DNA of 64,000 nucleotides from Rhodococcus ruber (GTDB lineage Bacteria > Actinomycetota > Actinomycetes > Mycobacteriales > Mycobacteriaceae). This document shows positions 27,753-35,445 of this stretch, piece by piece. The notes below the pieces were generated by a model. The model searched no databases, was not told the origin of the DNA, and was given only the letters and a program-made list of their open reading frames with translations. Position numbers and translations under genes: made by a program. The stretch covers positions 420,197-484,196 of the forward strand of contig NZ_JAPWIJ010000005.1 in NCBI RefSeq assembly GCF_027270735.1, read 5' to 3'. Each line of letters starts with the position of its first letter. Within the stretch, counting starts at the first letter, position 1.

Positions 27753-28354
27753 TCCGAGTCCTGTTGGCCGACGACGAAAATCTGATTCGATCGGCGCTGG
27801 CGACCATGCTCGATCTCGAGGACGATATCGAGATCGTCGGTCAAGCCGACTCCGGCGAGACGGCACTGACTGTGGCGGCCACCCTCGCACCCGACGTGGC
27901 GGTGCTGGACTTGCAGATGGGCGGGATCGACGGCATCGAGACGGCCCAGAAGATTGCCGAGACACTGCCCGCCTGTGCGTCGATCATCGTCACCAGCCAC
28001 GGTCGACCGGGCTACCTGAAGAAGGCACTGGAGGCAGGAGTGCGGGGGTTCCTGCCGAAGACCACCTCGGCCGCCACCCTGGCGGAGGTGGTGCGCACCG
28101 TGCACGGCGGCGGGCGCTACGTCGATCCGACGCTCGCCGCTGAAGCCATCGGGGCCGGGGACTCACCGCTCACACCGCGTGAGGCCGATGTGCTCGAGTT
28201 CGCCGCCGACGGCGCATCGATCGCGGAGATCGCACAGCGCGCGCATCTGTCGCCGGGGACCACTCGTAACTACCTGTCTGCGGCGGCCGCCAAGCTCGGG
28301 GCGGCGAACCGGCACGAGGCCTGCGCACTGGCCCGGCGTCACGGCTGGATCTGA
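27749..28354 (+). CDS. DesR-like response regulator
   Basis: A 201-residue NarL-class regulator. Receiver: LLADDENLIRSAL, phospho-acceptor Asp54 in VAVLDLQMGGIDG and Lys in FLPKTTS. Helix-turn-helix: PLTPREADVLEFAADGASIA and LSPGTTRNYLSAAAAKLG. ATG overlaps the kinase stop (ATGA). It closes the five-gene unit of small membrane protein, ABC ATPase, permease, kinase and regulator. Confidence 0.93.
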   Translation: MIRVLLADDENLIRSALATMLDLEDDIEIVGQADSGETALTVAATLAPDVAVLDLQMGGIDGIETAQKIAETLPACASIIVTSHGRPGYLKKALEAGVRGFLPKTTSAATLAEVVRTVHGGGRYVDPTLAAEAIGAGDSPLTPREADVLEFAADGASIAEIAQRAHLSPGTTRNYLSAAAAKLGAANRHEACALARRHGWI

Positions 28355-28360
28355 CGAGCG

Positions 28361-29668
28361 TCAGACCTTGCTTCCGACGGCCACCGTGTCGAGGGTGGGC
28401 AGGCGGTGACCGTCGGCGGGCCGCACCACGGTGATCCGCAAGTTGTTGTGCCGCAGCAGATACACGGCAGCGAACAGCCCCGTGGCCAGTGAGATGACCC
28501 CGCCGAACACGAGCGGTGCGCGTGGATCGAGGACGTCGGCGAGCCAGCCGAGCACCGGGCTGCCCAGCGGGGTTCCGCCCAGGAAGCACAGCATGTAGAT
28601 GCCCATCACGCGTCCGCGCATGTCGGACGGTACCGACATCTGCAGAATGTTCATCGCCGACGTCGTGAACGTCAGCGTCAGTGCGCCGGTGGGCACCAAC
28701 AGTATTGCCACCAGAACGTAATTGGGCATCAACCCCACAAGTAACTCGAAAAGCCCGAACGCGATGACGGCACCGATGAACAGCCGTAATCGCGGGGCCG
28801 TGGCGCGCCGGGCCGCCAGGGTCGCTCCCGCCAACGTGCCGACCGCGAGGGTGGTCGAGAGCAATCCGTACGCGTCGGCACCACTGCCGAACGTGTTGCG
28901 CGCCAACACCGACAGGCTCAGGGGGAAGTTGAGACCGAACGTCGAGACCATGAACACCGTCGCCAGCAGCACGCGCAGGTCTCCCCGCCCCCAGACATAC
29001 CGAAAGCCCTCCCGCACCTGTCCTTTGGCCCTCGGTGCCGGTTCGACGCGGAAGAGCTGACCGACGTTCATCGCCACCAGGGCAGCGAACACCGCCGCGA
29101 ACGACACCGCGTTGATCAGGAACACCCAACCGGTACCGACGAGGGTGATCAGCACCCCCGACACTGCCGGCCCGACGATCCGCGCCATGTTGAAGGTCAT
29201 CGAGTTCAATGCGATCGCGTTGGAAAGAGTTTCTTTGCCGACCATCTCGATGGTGAACGATTGCCGTACCGGCGCGTCGATGGCGGACGAGCAACCGAGG
29301 ATGAACGCGATGACATAGACGTGCCACAGCTCGACCATGTTGCCGACGTCGAGCACGCCGAGCACCAGACCACAGACTGCGGCGAACACCTGGGTGATCA
29401 TGAGGAGCTTGCGCTTGTCGTACCGGTCTGCGAGAACTCCACCCCAGACCGAGAGAAACAGCGTCGGCCCGAATTGAAGGGCCATGACGATGCCGACGGC
29501 GAAGCCGTTGCCGCCGGACAGCGTCAGTACGAGCCAGTCCTGGGCAACCCGCTGCATCCACGTTCCGACCAGCGAGACGATCTGCCCCGACGCCCACAAT
29601 CGGTAGTTGCGAGTCTTCAGAGCAGCAAACATCGACGAACCGGACGTAGAGGAAGCAGGGGCCACCAT
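28361..29668 (-). CDS. MFS transporter, EntS-like (MFS_3) family
   Basis: A 435-residue 12-segment exporter opening FAALKTRNYRLWASGQIVSLVG, with GGVLADRYDKRKLLMITQV after segment two, DAPVRQSFTIEMVGKETLSN and SMTFNMARIVGPAVSGVL in the middle and SDMRGRVMGIYMLCFLGG late. It starts 21 bases after the stop of the MarR-family gene on the same strand, so the two form an operon in which the regulator probably controls the exporter. Substrate unknown. Confidence 0.87.
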   Translation of the reverse strand: MVAPASSTSGSSMFAALKTRNYRLWASGQIVSLVGTWMQRVAQDWLVLTLSGGNGFAVGIVMALQFGPTLFLSVWGGVLADRYDKRKLLMITQVFAAVCGLVLGVLDVGNMVELWHVYVIAFILGCSSAIDAPVRQSFTIEMVGKETLSNAIALNSMTFNMARIVGPAVSGVLITLVGTGWVFLINAVSFAAVFAALVAMNVGQLFRVEPAPRAKGQVREGFRYVWGRGDLRVLLATVFMVSTFGLNFPLSLSVLARNTFGSGADAYGLLSTTLAVGTLAGATLAARRATAPRLRLFIGAVIAFGLFELLVGLMPNYVLVAILLVPTGALTLTFTTSAMNILQMSVPSDMRGRVMGIYMLCFLGGTPLGSPVLGWLADVLDPRAPLVFGGVISLATGLFAAVYLLRHNNLRITVVRPADGHRLPTLDTVAVGSKV

Positions 29669-29679
29669 TCAGATAATAA

Positions 29680-29687
29680 ACCTAGGT
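29680..29687. promoter_or_regulatory. ACCTAGGT palindrome at the MarR-MFS junction
   Basis: A perfect eight-base palindrome, extended by flanking AT-rich bases (AAACCTAGGTAAC), covers the region just upstream of the MFS start and next to the MarR stop. MarR proteins bind AT-flanked palindromes; regulation of the exporter through this site is inferred. Confidence 0.35.
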
Positions 29688-29689
29688 AA

Positions 29690-30136
29690 CTACTCGGAGT
29701 CGCTCACCAGGGCACCGATGATGTTCACCGCGTCACGCAGAATGTCGAGCTGCTCGGCCGTGAGGCCCGCGAGCTGCGCGGTCATCCACGCCTCACGCGC
29801 ACTCGCCTCGTCGGCAATCAGCTCCTGGCCGGCAGGTGAGAGCGAGACGATCACCTGGCGTCCATCGGTGGGGTGCGGCGTGCGCACCACGAGGCCGAGT
29901 TCGGCCAACGACGCGATCACCCGCGTCATCGACGGCGGCTGCACCCTCTCCCGCGCAGCCAACGCACCGGGCGTCATGTCGCCCTCCCGGCTCAGCGTGG
30001 CCAGAGCGGACAGCTGAGTCAGCGATACTTGCGAGTCCACTCGCCTACCCCGAAGGTGACGAGTCAACCTCACCACCGCAAGCGACAGATCGCTTGCCAA
30101 TTCCCGATTGTCTTTAACTATGTTTCCCGACGTCAC
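29690..30136 (-). CDS. MarR-family transcriptional regulator
   Basis: A 148-residue winged-helix protein close to mycobacterial Rv0880: DLSLAVVRLTRHLRGR, VSLTQLSALATLSREGDMTP, RVQPPSMTRVIASLAELGL and the wing RTPHPTDGRQVIVSLS. GTG at 30136 gives the normal length; the frame continues upstream into the purine-permease end but that part has no family similarity. It is followed on the same strand by an EntS-like exporter gene. It likely represses that exporter and itself. Confidence 0.9.
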   Translation of the reverse strand: MTSGNIVKDNRELASDLSLAVVRLTRHLRGRRVDSQVSLTQLSALATLSREGDMTPGALAARERVQPPSMTRVIASLAELGLVVRTPHPTDGRQVIVSLSPAGQELIADEASAREAWMTAQLAGLTAEQLDILRDAVNIIGALVSDSE

Positions 30137-30170
30137 AGCGCAGAGAATACGCCCTGGTACCGACCGCGCG

Positions 30171-31622
30171 TCATGTAACCGCCTCGGTGATGGGTCCGAC
30201 CGCGAAATATGCAACAAACAGCAGTGCAACAATCCACAACAGGGGATGTACCGACTTGGCACGGCCGGAACCGACCGCAAGCACGACCCAGGTGATGAAA
30301 CCGACGCCGATCCCGTTGGCGATCGAGTACGTGAACGGCATCACCACGATGGTCAAGAACGCGGGCAGCGCGTAGTCGAAGCGCTTGAAGTCGATATCGA
30401 GTACCTGCCCGATCATCAGCGCACCCACCACGACCAGCGCCGGAGCGGCCGCTTCGATCGGGACGACGGCCGTGAGCGGAGTGAAGAACATGGCCAGCAG
30501 GAACAGCAATCCGGTGACCACGTTGGCCAGCCCGGTGCGGGCACCCTCGGCGATTCCGGACGCCGATTCCACGAACACGGTGTTCGACGACGCCGACGCA
30601 CCGCCACCGACGATCGCTCCGGCACCCTCGACCACCAGAGCCTTACCGATGTTCGGCAGTTTCCCGTCCTTGTCCAGATTCGCTTCTTTGCCCAAGCCGG
30701 TCATCGTGCCCATCGCGTCGAAGAAGTTCGCGAGCACGAGCGTGAACACCAGCAGGCTTGCGGCCAGTACGCCGATGCGAGTGAACGCTCCGAAGAGGTC
30801 GACGTTGCCGACCAGCGACAGATCGGGAGACTGCACCAACTGGCTCGGCAACTGCGGCACCGACAGATTCCAGCCCTTGGGGTCGACGCCGTTGGAGGGC
30901 CCCACATCGGTGACGGCCTCGACGATCGCCGCGAAGATCGTCGTGACGACGATGCCGATCAGCAGTCCGCCGCGGATCTTGCGCACCACGAGTACACCCA
31001 TCAGCAGCAGCCCGAACACGAAGATGACCGTCGGCCACGACGCGATCGACCCGTCGATGCCGAGCCCGACGGGAACCGTCGTACCTGCGGCGTCGGGGAT
31101 ACGGCGCACGAAGCCGGAGTCGACCAGCCCGATGAATGCGATGAACGCGCCGATACCGGCGGCGATCGCTGCTTTCAGCTCCGCCGGGATCGCGTTGAAG
31201 ACTGCCGTGCGGAATCCGGTGACGGCAAGCAGCACGATGATGATGCCGTCGATGACCACCAGCCCCATCGCCTCGGGCCACGTCACCTGCGGTGCGATGG
31301 TCACGGCGAGCAACGTGTTGATGCCGAGGCCCGCCGCGATCCCGAAGGGGTAGTTCGCGATGATGCCGAAGGCGATGCTCATGAACCCGGCCACCAGCGC
31401 TGTCACGGCGGCAACCTGGGCCACCGGCAGGATATTGCCGAGCACGTCGGTCTTGGCAGCTGCGTCGTCGGCGGAGAAACTACCGAGGATCAACGGATTC
31501 AGTACGACGATGTAGGCCATGGCCACGAAGGTGACCACGCCTCCCCGCACCTCGGACCCCACCGTCGAGCCGCGCTCGGTGATCTTGAAGTAGTTGTCGA
31601 GTAGCCGCGACGACAATTGCAT
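30171..31622 (-). CDS. NCS2 purine permease, AzgA type
   Basis: A 483-residue membrane transporter. AzgA-type marks: YFKITERGSTVGSEVRGGVV at the N-terminus, TFVAMAYIVVLNPLIL, GIAAGLGINTLLA, LANFFDAMGTMTGL and ASASSNTVFVESASGIAEG. These proteins import adenine, guanine or hypoxanthine with protons. ATG at 31622 is preferred over one 18 bases upstream because the family starts here. No purine riboswitch was recognised in the 59-bp divergent gap. Confidence 0.92.
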   Translation of the reverse strand: MQLSSRLLDNYFKITERGSTVGSEVRGGVVTFVAMAYIVVLNPLILGSFSADDAAAKTDVLGNILPVAQVAAVTALVAGFMSIAFGIIANYPFGIAAGLGINTLLAVTIAPQVTWPEAMGLVVIDGIIIVLLAVTGFRTAVFNAIPAELKAAIAAGIGAFIAFIGLVDSGFVRRIPDAAGTTVPVGLGIDGSIASWPTVIFVFGLLLMGVLVVRKIRGGLLIGIVVTTIFAAIVEAVTDVGPSNGVDPKGWNLSVPQLPSQLVQSPDLSLVGNVDLFGAFTRIGVLAASLLVFTLVLANFFDAMGTMTGLGKEANLDKDGKLPNIGKALVVEGAGAIVGGGASASSNTVFVESASGIAEGARTGLANVVTGLLFLLAMFFTPLTAVVPIEAAAPALVVVGALMIGQVLDIDFKRFDYALPAFLTIVVMPFTYSIANGIGVGFITWVVLAVGSGRAKSVHPLLWIVALLFVAYFAVGPITEAVT

Positions 31623-31681
31623 GAGCGAACGATAAAGCACACCGCGAGACTTGGGGAAATATGGTGGCGTAGCGTGATTTT

Positions 31682-31921
31682 GTGGCCGACCTCCCCCAGA
31701 TCCCGCGCAGCCTCACAGATCCGGTGCCGGTGCTGGCGATCGGCATACTCGGCTGGATCGTCGCGCTGGTGGTGTTCACTGCCACCGGAGACCGCACCGA
31801 CGACGCACTCGCAACATGTTGGTCCGGGCTGGCGGTGGGTGCCGTAGGCTTCGGAATCTTCCTGATACAGAGAGCGGCGTCACGTCGAGGAAGCAGAACG
31901 GCCCAACGCGGCCTCGATTGA
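31682..31921 (+). CDS. DUF2530 small membrane protein
   Basis: A 79-residue protein with two hydrophobic segments (VLAIGILGWIVALVVFTATG and WSGLAVGAVGFGIFLIQRA) and a basic tail, matching the DUF2530 family (mycobacterial Rv0879c, also near the MarR gene). GTG start, divergent from the purine permease. Function unknown. Confidence 0.82.
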   Translation: MADLPQIPRSLTDPVPVLAIGILGWIVALVVFTATGDRTDDALATCWSGLAVGAVGFGIFLIQRAASRRGSRTAQRGLD

Positions 31922-32014
31922 GACCAGCATCACGTTAGCTCGATCACCACACCGCCCCTGACGTGGGCAAACTAACCCCTCAGCCGGTTGAGTAACACAA
32001 AGTTAACGTGGACC

Positions 32015-32206
32015 ATGGGTTATGTCAGTTCAGATAACCTCTCGATCCACGAAAGCCAGGCCATGAAGCTCGTCGCTCAGTACCGCAATCGCCGTAACCA
32101 CGTCCGCTCGCTCCGCGCCCTCTACGCACGCGCCAACGCTGTCTCCAGCCCGGCCATGCGCGACGAGCTGCTCGTTATCGCCCAGCGCTCGGATTTCTCG
32201 CGCTGA
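32015..32206 (+). CDS. small hypothetical protein, 63 aa
   Basis: A 63-codon frame starting at an ATG, soluble, basic and helical (AMKLVAQYRNRRNHVRSLRA, ANAVSSPAMRDELLVIA). Its upstream region has AGTTAACG and an imperfect CTCAGCCGGTTGAG palindrome. It ends 32 bases inside the convergent PAP2 gene. GC-rich third positions support coding. No family recognised. Confidence 0.55.
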   Translation: MGYVSSDNLSIHESQAMKLVAQYRNRRNHVRSLRALYARANAVSSPAMRDELLVIAQRSDFSR

Positions 32207-32726
32207 TCAGCCTGACGGCATAGATCCATCCCAGCCCCCACAGGGCACCGAACACCCAGCCGGCCAGTACGTCCGTGGTCCAATGCGCACCCAGATAGAT
32301 CCGAGAGAATCCGATCAGCAGGGCCGCGACCACCGGTAGGGCACGCAGTGCCGGCCGATGCAGCCACGGATCCGGCGATCGCATCATCACCGCGATCGCC
32401 ACCGTGGCAAGCAACATCGACATCGTCGCGTGGCCCGACGGAAACGAATGGCTCGCGATATCCACCAGGCGCTCCGGTATCGGTGGGCGCTCCCTCGCGA
32501 ACGCGAATTTGAGCGCATTCGTCAGACCCCAGCCGGTGAGCATCGAACCCGCGACGACAACGGCATCCGATCTGCGTCCTACGCGAAGCACCGCAACGAC
32601 GACCACCGCGGACAACAGAAACATCGACACCGTGTTGCCCACTGTGGTGATGATCCAGAACATCGTCGTGACCCAGTCGACTCGATGCTGGACCATCCAA
32701 TCCAGCACTGTGGCGTCAAAGCCCAC
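32175..32726 (-). CDS. PAP2-family phosphatase (membrane)
   Basis: A 183-residue membrane phosphatase with about five to six segments and all three PAP2 motifs: KFAFARERPP, SFPSGHATMS and SRIYLGAHWTTDVLAG. Catalysis uses the two His residues. Typical substrates are phosphatidic acid or undecaprenyl pyrophosphate. The GTG start at 32726 has GGGAG eight bases upstream and overlaps the end of the large ATPase gene by 11 bases, so the genes are probably cotranscribed. Confidence 0.9.
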   Translation of the reverse strand: MGFDATVLDWMVQHRVDWVTTMFWIITTVGNTVSMFLLSAVVVVAVLRVGRRSDAVVVAGSMLTGWGLTNALKFAFARERPPIPERLVDIASHSFPSGHATMSMLLATVAIAVMMRSPDPWLHRPALRALPVVAALLIGFSRIYLGAHWTTDVLAGWVFGALWGLGWIYAVRLISARNPSAGR

Positions 32727-35445
32727 GAGGTCGCTCCCAACTCTCCGCGCAGTGGACGGTTCCGTCTGCGGCAATCCATAACGGCACAGCGTGGTCACCA
32801 TCGACGTCCCCGGTCAATCGGACCACCAGTTCCCGATGCACCACCACCCCTCCTGATGGCAGCGCCAATCCCATTACTGCACAGGACAATACCGCTCCGG
32901 GTTCGCGTTCCCAGGAGCTGACGCGTCCGACTCCGAGCACTTCTCCGCTAATTACCTCCGACGCCGGCCTGATGTCGAGAACGTCTGCCAGAGCGGCTGC
33001 GGTAGCCATGTCCGAGAGAACTGCAACCTCCCGAGGTACGACACTTGCCAGCCACGGCGTGTCGATCACCAACGCGTCCGACGCGTCGATGACCGCTCCG
33101 CCGAGAGTGCGGACTCGATCCGGTGGATCTATGTCGGCGATGTCGATGAGACCGTCGACAACCGCGGTTGCGATCAGCGTGTGGGTACGCGCGATCACCG
33201 CCGGGGTCGGACTCCGCCGCGGATCCGACAGAGCCTCCAGCAGTACACGAGCTGTCTCGACGCTCTCGCACTTCGGCGCAGCGAGCACCGCCTCCAACTC
33301 GTCGGCGCGCGGGTGATCCAGCGGATCGAGCAGGCCCGCGAATGTCTCGTCGGACGGCGCACGGAACGCACGCAGGGGCACCCTCTGCATTCGCGCATGA
33401 CGCCTGAGCCACCACGCGGTGTAGCCGTCCCGATCGGTCAGAGCCGCACGGGTACTGGGATCGTCGAGCAGCACGGTCAAGGCCTCGTACCATCCGTCCG
33501 AACGAACGAGATCGAGATCTCGGACTGCGAGCAGCGTGTCCGGCTCCGCAGACAGGCCGGACCACCACGCCGGCTCGTCGTCGAGGTCGTGATCCGGCCC
33601 GGTCGGCAGCTCGTCGCGTACCACCGAGAAACCCCACCCGACGCCCACCGCACGCAGCGCCCGCTCACCGAACCTCGTCACCACCGCAGGCGCGAGTACG
33701 CCGAACGGTGAATCCTGCACCAGCAGGTCCGCCAAAGGCGCTCCGGGAAGCAACAATTCGTCGGCACTGCGCAGCTCGCCGTGCTCGTCTTCGAGTGGCA
33801 GGCCGCCGATCCAGCCAGGTAGTTCACCCGCCTCCGCGGCCAAGGCGAGAACGGCATTCACCAGGGTCTCGACGTCGTCGTGGCTGTCCCAGTCGAGATC
33901 GTCGAGTGCCGCCTCGAGGGCCGGGTCCGTCAGCAATTCGAATGCGGTTGCCGCGCGGGCACCGAGACGCGTCAGCAGCGGACTCACTGCACCCGGATGC
34001 ACCAGACGCACCCACGTCACCGCTGCCGAGGCGTCGGAGCCGATCACCGTTGTTCGCGCACCGGTCACCGTGCGGCCGTCTGCCAGCGGAACAGGCAGGG
34101 CAGCAAGCTCTTCCGCAGCAACACCGTCGACGACGAGGGGCGTCAACGCGTCGTACAGCTGCTGCCACCACCGCGGCTCGCGATCCAGACCACCGAGCAT
34201 CTCCGCCAGCCCGGCCAATCCGATCCGGTGCACCCCCACTGCCGAGAGCGCCGACGCGCGGCGCGCTCCCGACAGCGTCGCGTCGACCAGATCGGGTACG
34301 ACGTCGATCAGCACCGAGGCGAGTTCCTCGGAGGCGTCCGCGACCACATTCGACCGCTCGGGCACGAGGTCGCGTCCGTGCGCACCGGGAAGCCATGGCG
34401 CACTGGATAATCGACGGAAGATCAGCTCTCGCAACTGCCCGTCGACCTCGCTTCGAGCGAATCCGACCTCGGGCACGAACGACACCCGCGACGACGCAGG
34501 CAGTGACGCTACGAAATCCGCGTACCCGCGTGCCACCGCATCGAACGAGACGCCCGGCAGCACGCGCCGCCGGTCCGGCTGCATCGGCACATCGGCAATC
34601 ACCAACGCGGGCAACGACAACAGCTCGTCCGATCGGGTGGGAGCCCGCAGCACGTCGGGTGACGCAGGAACGGGTAGACCGTCGACAACCGGAGCCAGCC
34701 AGCGCGCGGCAGGAGTGGTGAACTGTCGCCATGTTCGCGATCCGATCGCGATGTCGGCACTCTGGGCGTCGAGTGTCGTTCTGACGCAGTCGATCACAAC
34801 GCCTTCGATCTCGATCGAGTCCAGCGCTTCGAGTTCGAGAAGCAAGTCGACGGCCTCGTCCGAATATCCGGACGCGAAGGGCTCCGCGCCCGGGCCCGCT
34901 CGCGGCGTCAACACGATCTCGGTGTCGAACCCCGCAGCGGGCGGTTCCGCCACCGGCCACGCCAACCTCAGTACCGGCACGCCCGCCTCGGGCACGGCCA
35001 TCCCTCGCTCGCGCAGCGCAGCCGAGGTGCGCCGCGCACTGAACAGCACACCGCCGCCCAGCGATCGCACCTCGATCTCGTCGGACACCGATCGCACCGC
35101 GGTGAAACCGACTCCGAATTGCCCAACGCCTCCATCTGCAGCAGTCTTGGCCGACGCTCTCAGGGCCGTCATTGCATGTACACCCGAAACATCCAGCGCA
35201 GCACCGGTATTGGCGATGTGAATGCACCCGGCATCATCGGTCCACACGGCCAACCGTCCCGAAACACCCGCCCGCGACGCCGCGTCCGCAGCGTTCTGCG
35301 CGAGCTCGGTCAAGAGCCGGTCGCGGTAGCCTCCGCGCACCAGATCGGACTCGGACGCCGAATCCTCGCGAAGCCGCGTGGGCGACGAGGCCCAGGCCGC
35401 GAGAATCGACTCGCGCAGCGACCCGGTATCGAACGGGTCGATCAG
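32716..35445 (-). CDS. sacsin-type GHKL ATPase-domain protein, about 909 aa
   Basis: A large cytosolic protein with a single recognisable domain: an N-terminal Hsp90/sacsin-like ATPase. The N box is YRDRLLTELAQNAADAA, the G1-type segment is WTDDAGCIHIANTGAAL, and GGVGQFGVGFTAVRSVSDEIEV supplies the glycine lid. The other 750 residues are acidic and unassigned. Coding clearly extends upstream of the first GTG (35340): an in-frame GC-rich stretch reads IDPFDTGSLRESILAAWASS. The only start-like codon matching that limit is CTG at 35445, overlapping the DUF3027 stop as CTGA. ATC at 35454, GTG 35340 or frame-shifted entry are alternatives. Relatives act as chaperone-like proteins; the role here is unknown. 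Confidence 0.8.
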   Translation of the reverse strand: MIDPFDTGSLRESILAAWASSPTRLREDSASESDLVRGGYRDRLLTELAQNAADAASRAGVSGRLAVWTDDAGCIHIANTGAALDVSGVHAMTALRASAKTAADGGVGQFGVGFTAVRSVSDEIEVRSLGGGVLFSARRTSAALRERGMAVPEAGVPVLRLAWPVAEPPAAGFDTEIVLTPRAGPGAEPFASGYSDEAVDLLLELEALDSIEIEGVVIDCVRTTLDAQSADIAIGSRTWRQFTTPAARWLAPVVDGLPVPASPDVLRAPTRSDELLSLPALVIADVPMQPDRRRVLPGVSFDAVARGYADFVASLPASSRVSFVPEVGFARSEVDGQLRELIFRRLSSAPWLPGAHGRDLVPERSNVVADASEELASVLIDVVPDLVDATLSGARRASALSAVGVHRIGLAGLAEMLGGLDREPRWWQQLYDALTPLVVDGVAAEELAALPVPLADGRTVTGARTTVIGSDASAAVTWVRLVHPGAVSPLLTRLGARAATAFELLTDPALEAALDDLDWDSHDDVETLVNAVLALAAEAGELPGWIGGLPLEDEHGELRSADELLLPGAPLADLLVQDSPFGVLAPAVVTRFGERALRAVGVGWGFSVVRDELPTGPDHDLDDEPAWWSGLSAEPDTLLAVRDLDLVRSDGWYEALTVLLDDPSTRAALTDRDGYTAWWLRRHARMQRVPLRAFRAPSDETFAGLLDPLDHPRADELEAVLAAPKCESVETARVLLEALSDPRRSPTPAVIARTHTLIATAVVDGLIDIADIDPPDRVRTLGGAVIDASDALVIDTPWLASVVPREVAVLSDMATAAALADVLDIRPASEVISGEVLGVGRVSSWEREPGAVLSCAVMGLALPSGGVVVHRELVVRLTGDVDGDHAVPLWIAADGTVHCAESWERPRGL

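Noticed and set aside
30108..31604. A 498-codon open frame on the plus strand opposite the purine permease gene
   Set aside because: Its composition is dominated by His, Asp, Arg and Gln, as expected for the antisense of a GC-rich membrane-protein gene. The minus-strand frame has clear NCS2 motifs, and the plus frame has none.
33708..35221. Long plus-strand frames opposite the sacsin-type ATPase gene
   Set aside because: Arg/Pro- and Ser/Ala-rich shadow translations of a GC-rich gene. The GHKL ATPase boxes lie on the minus strand.
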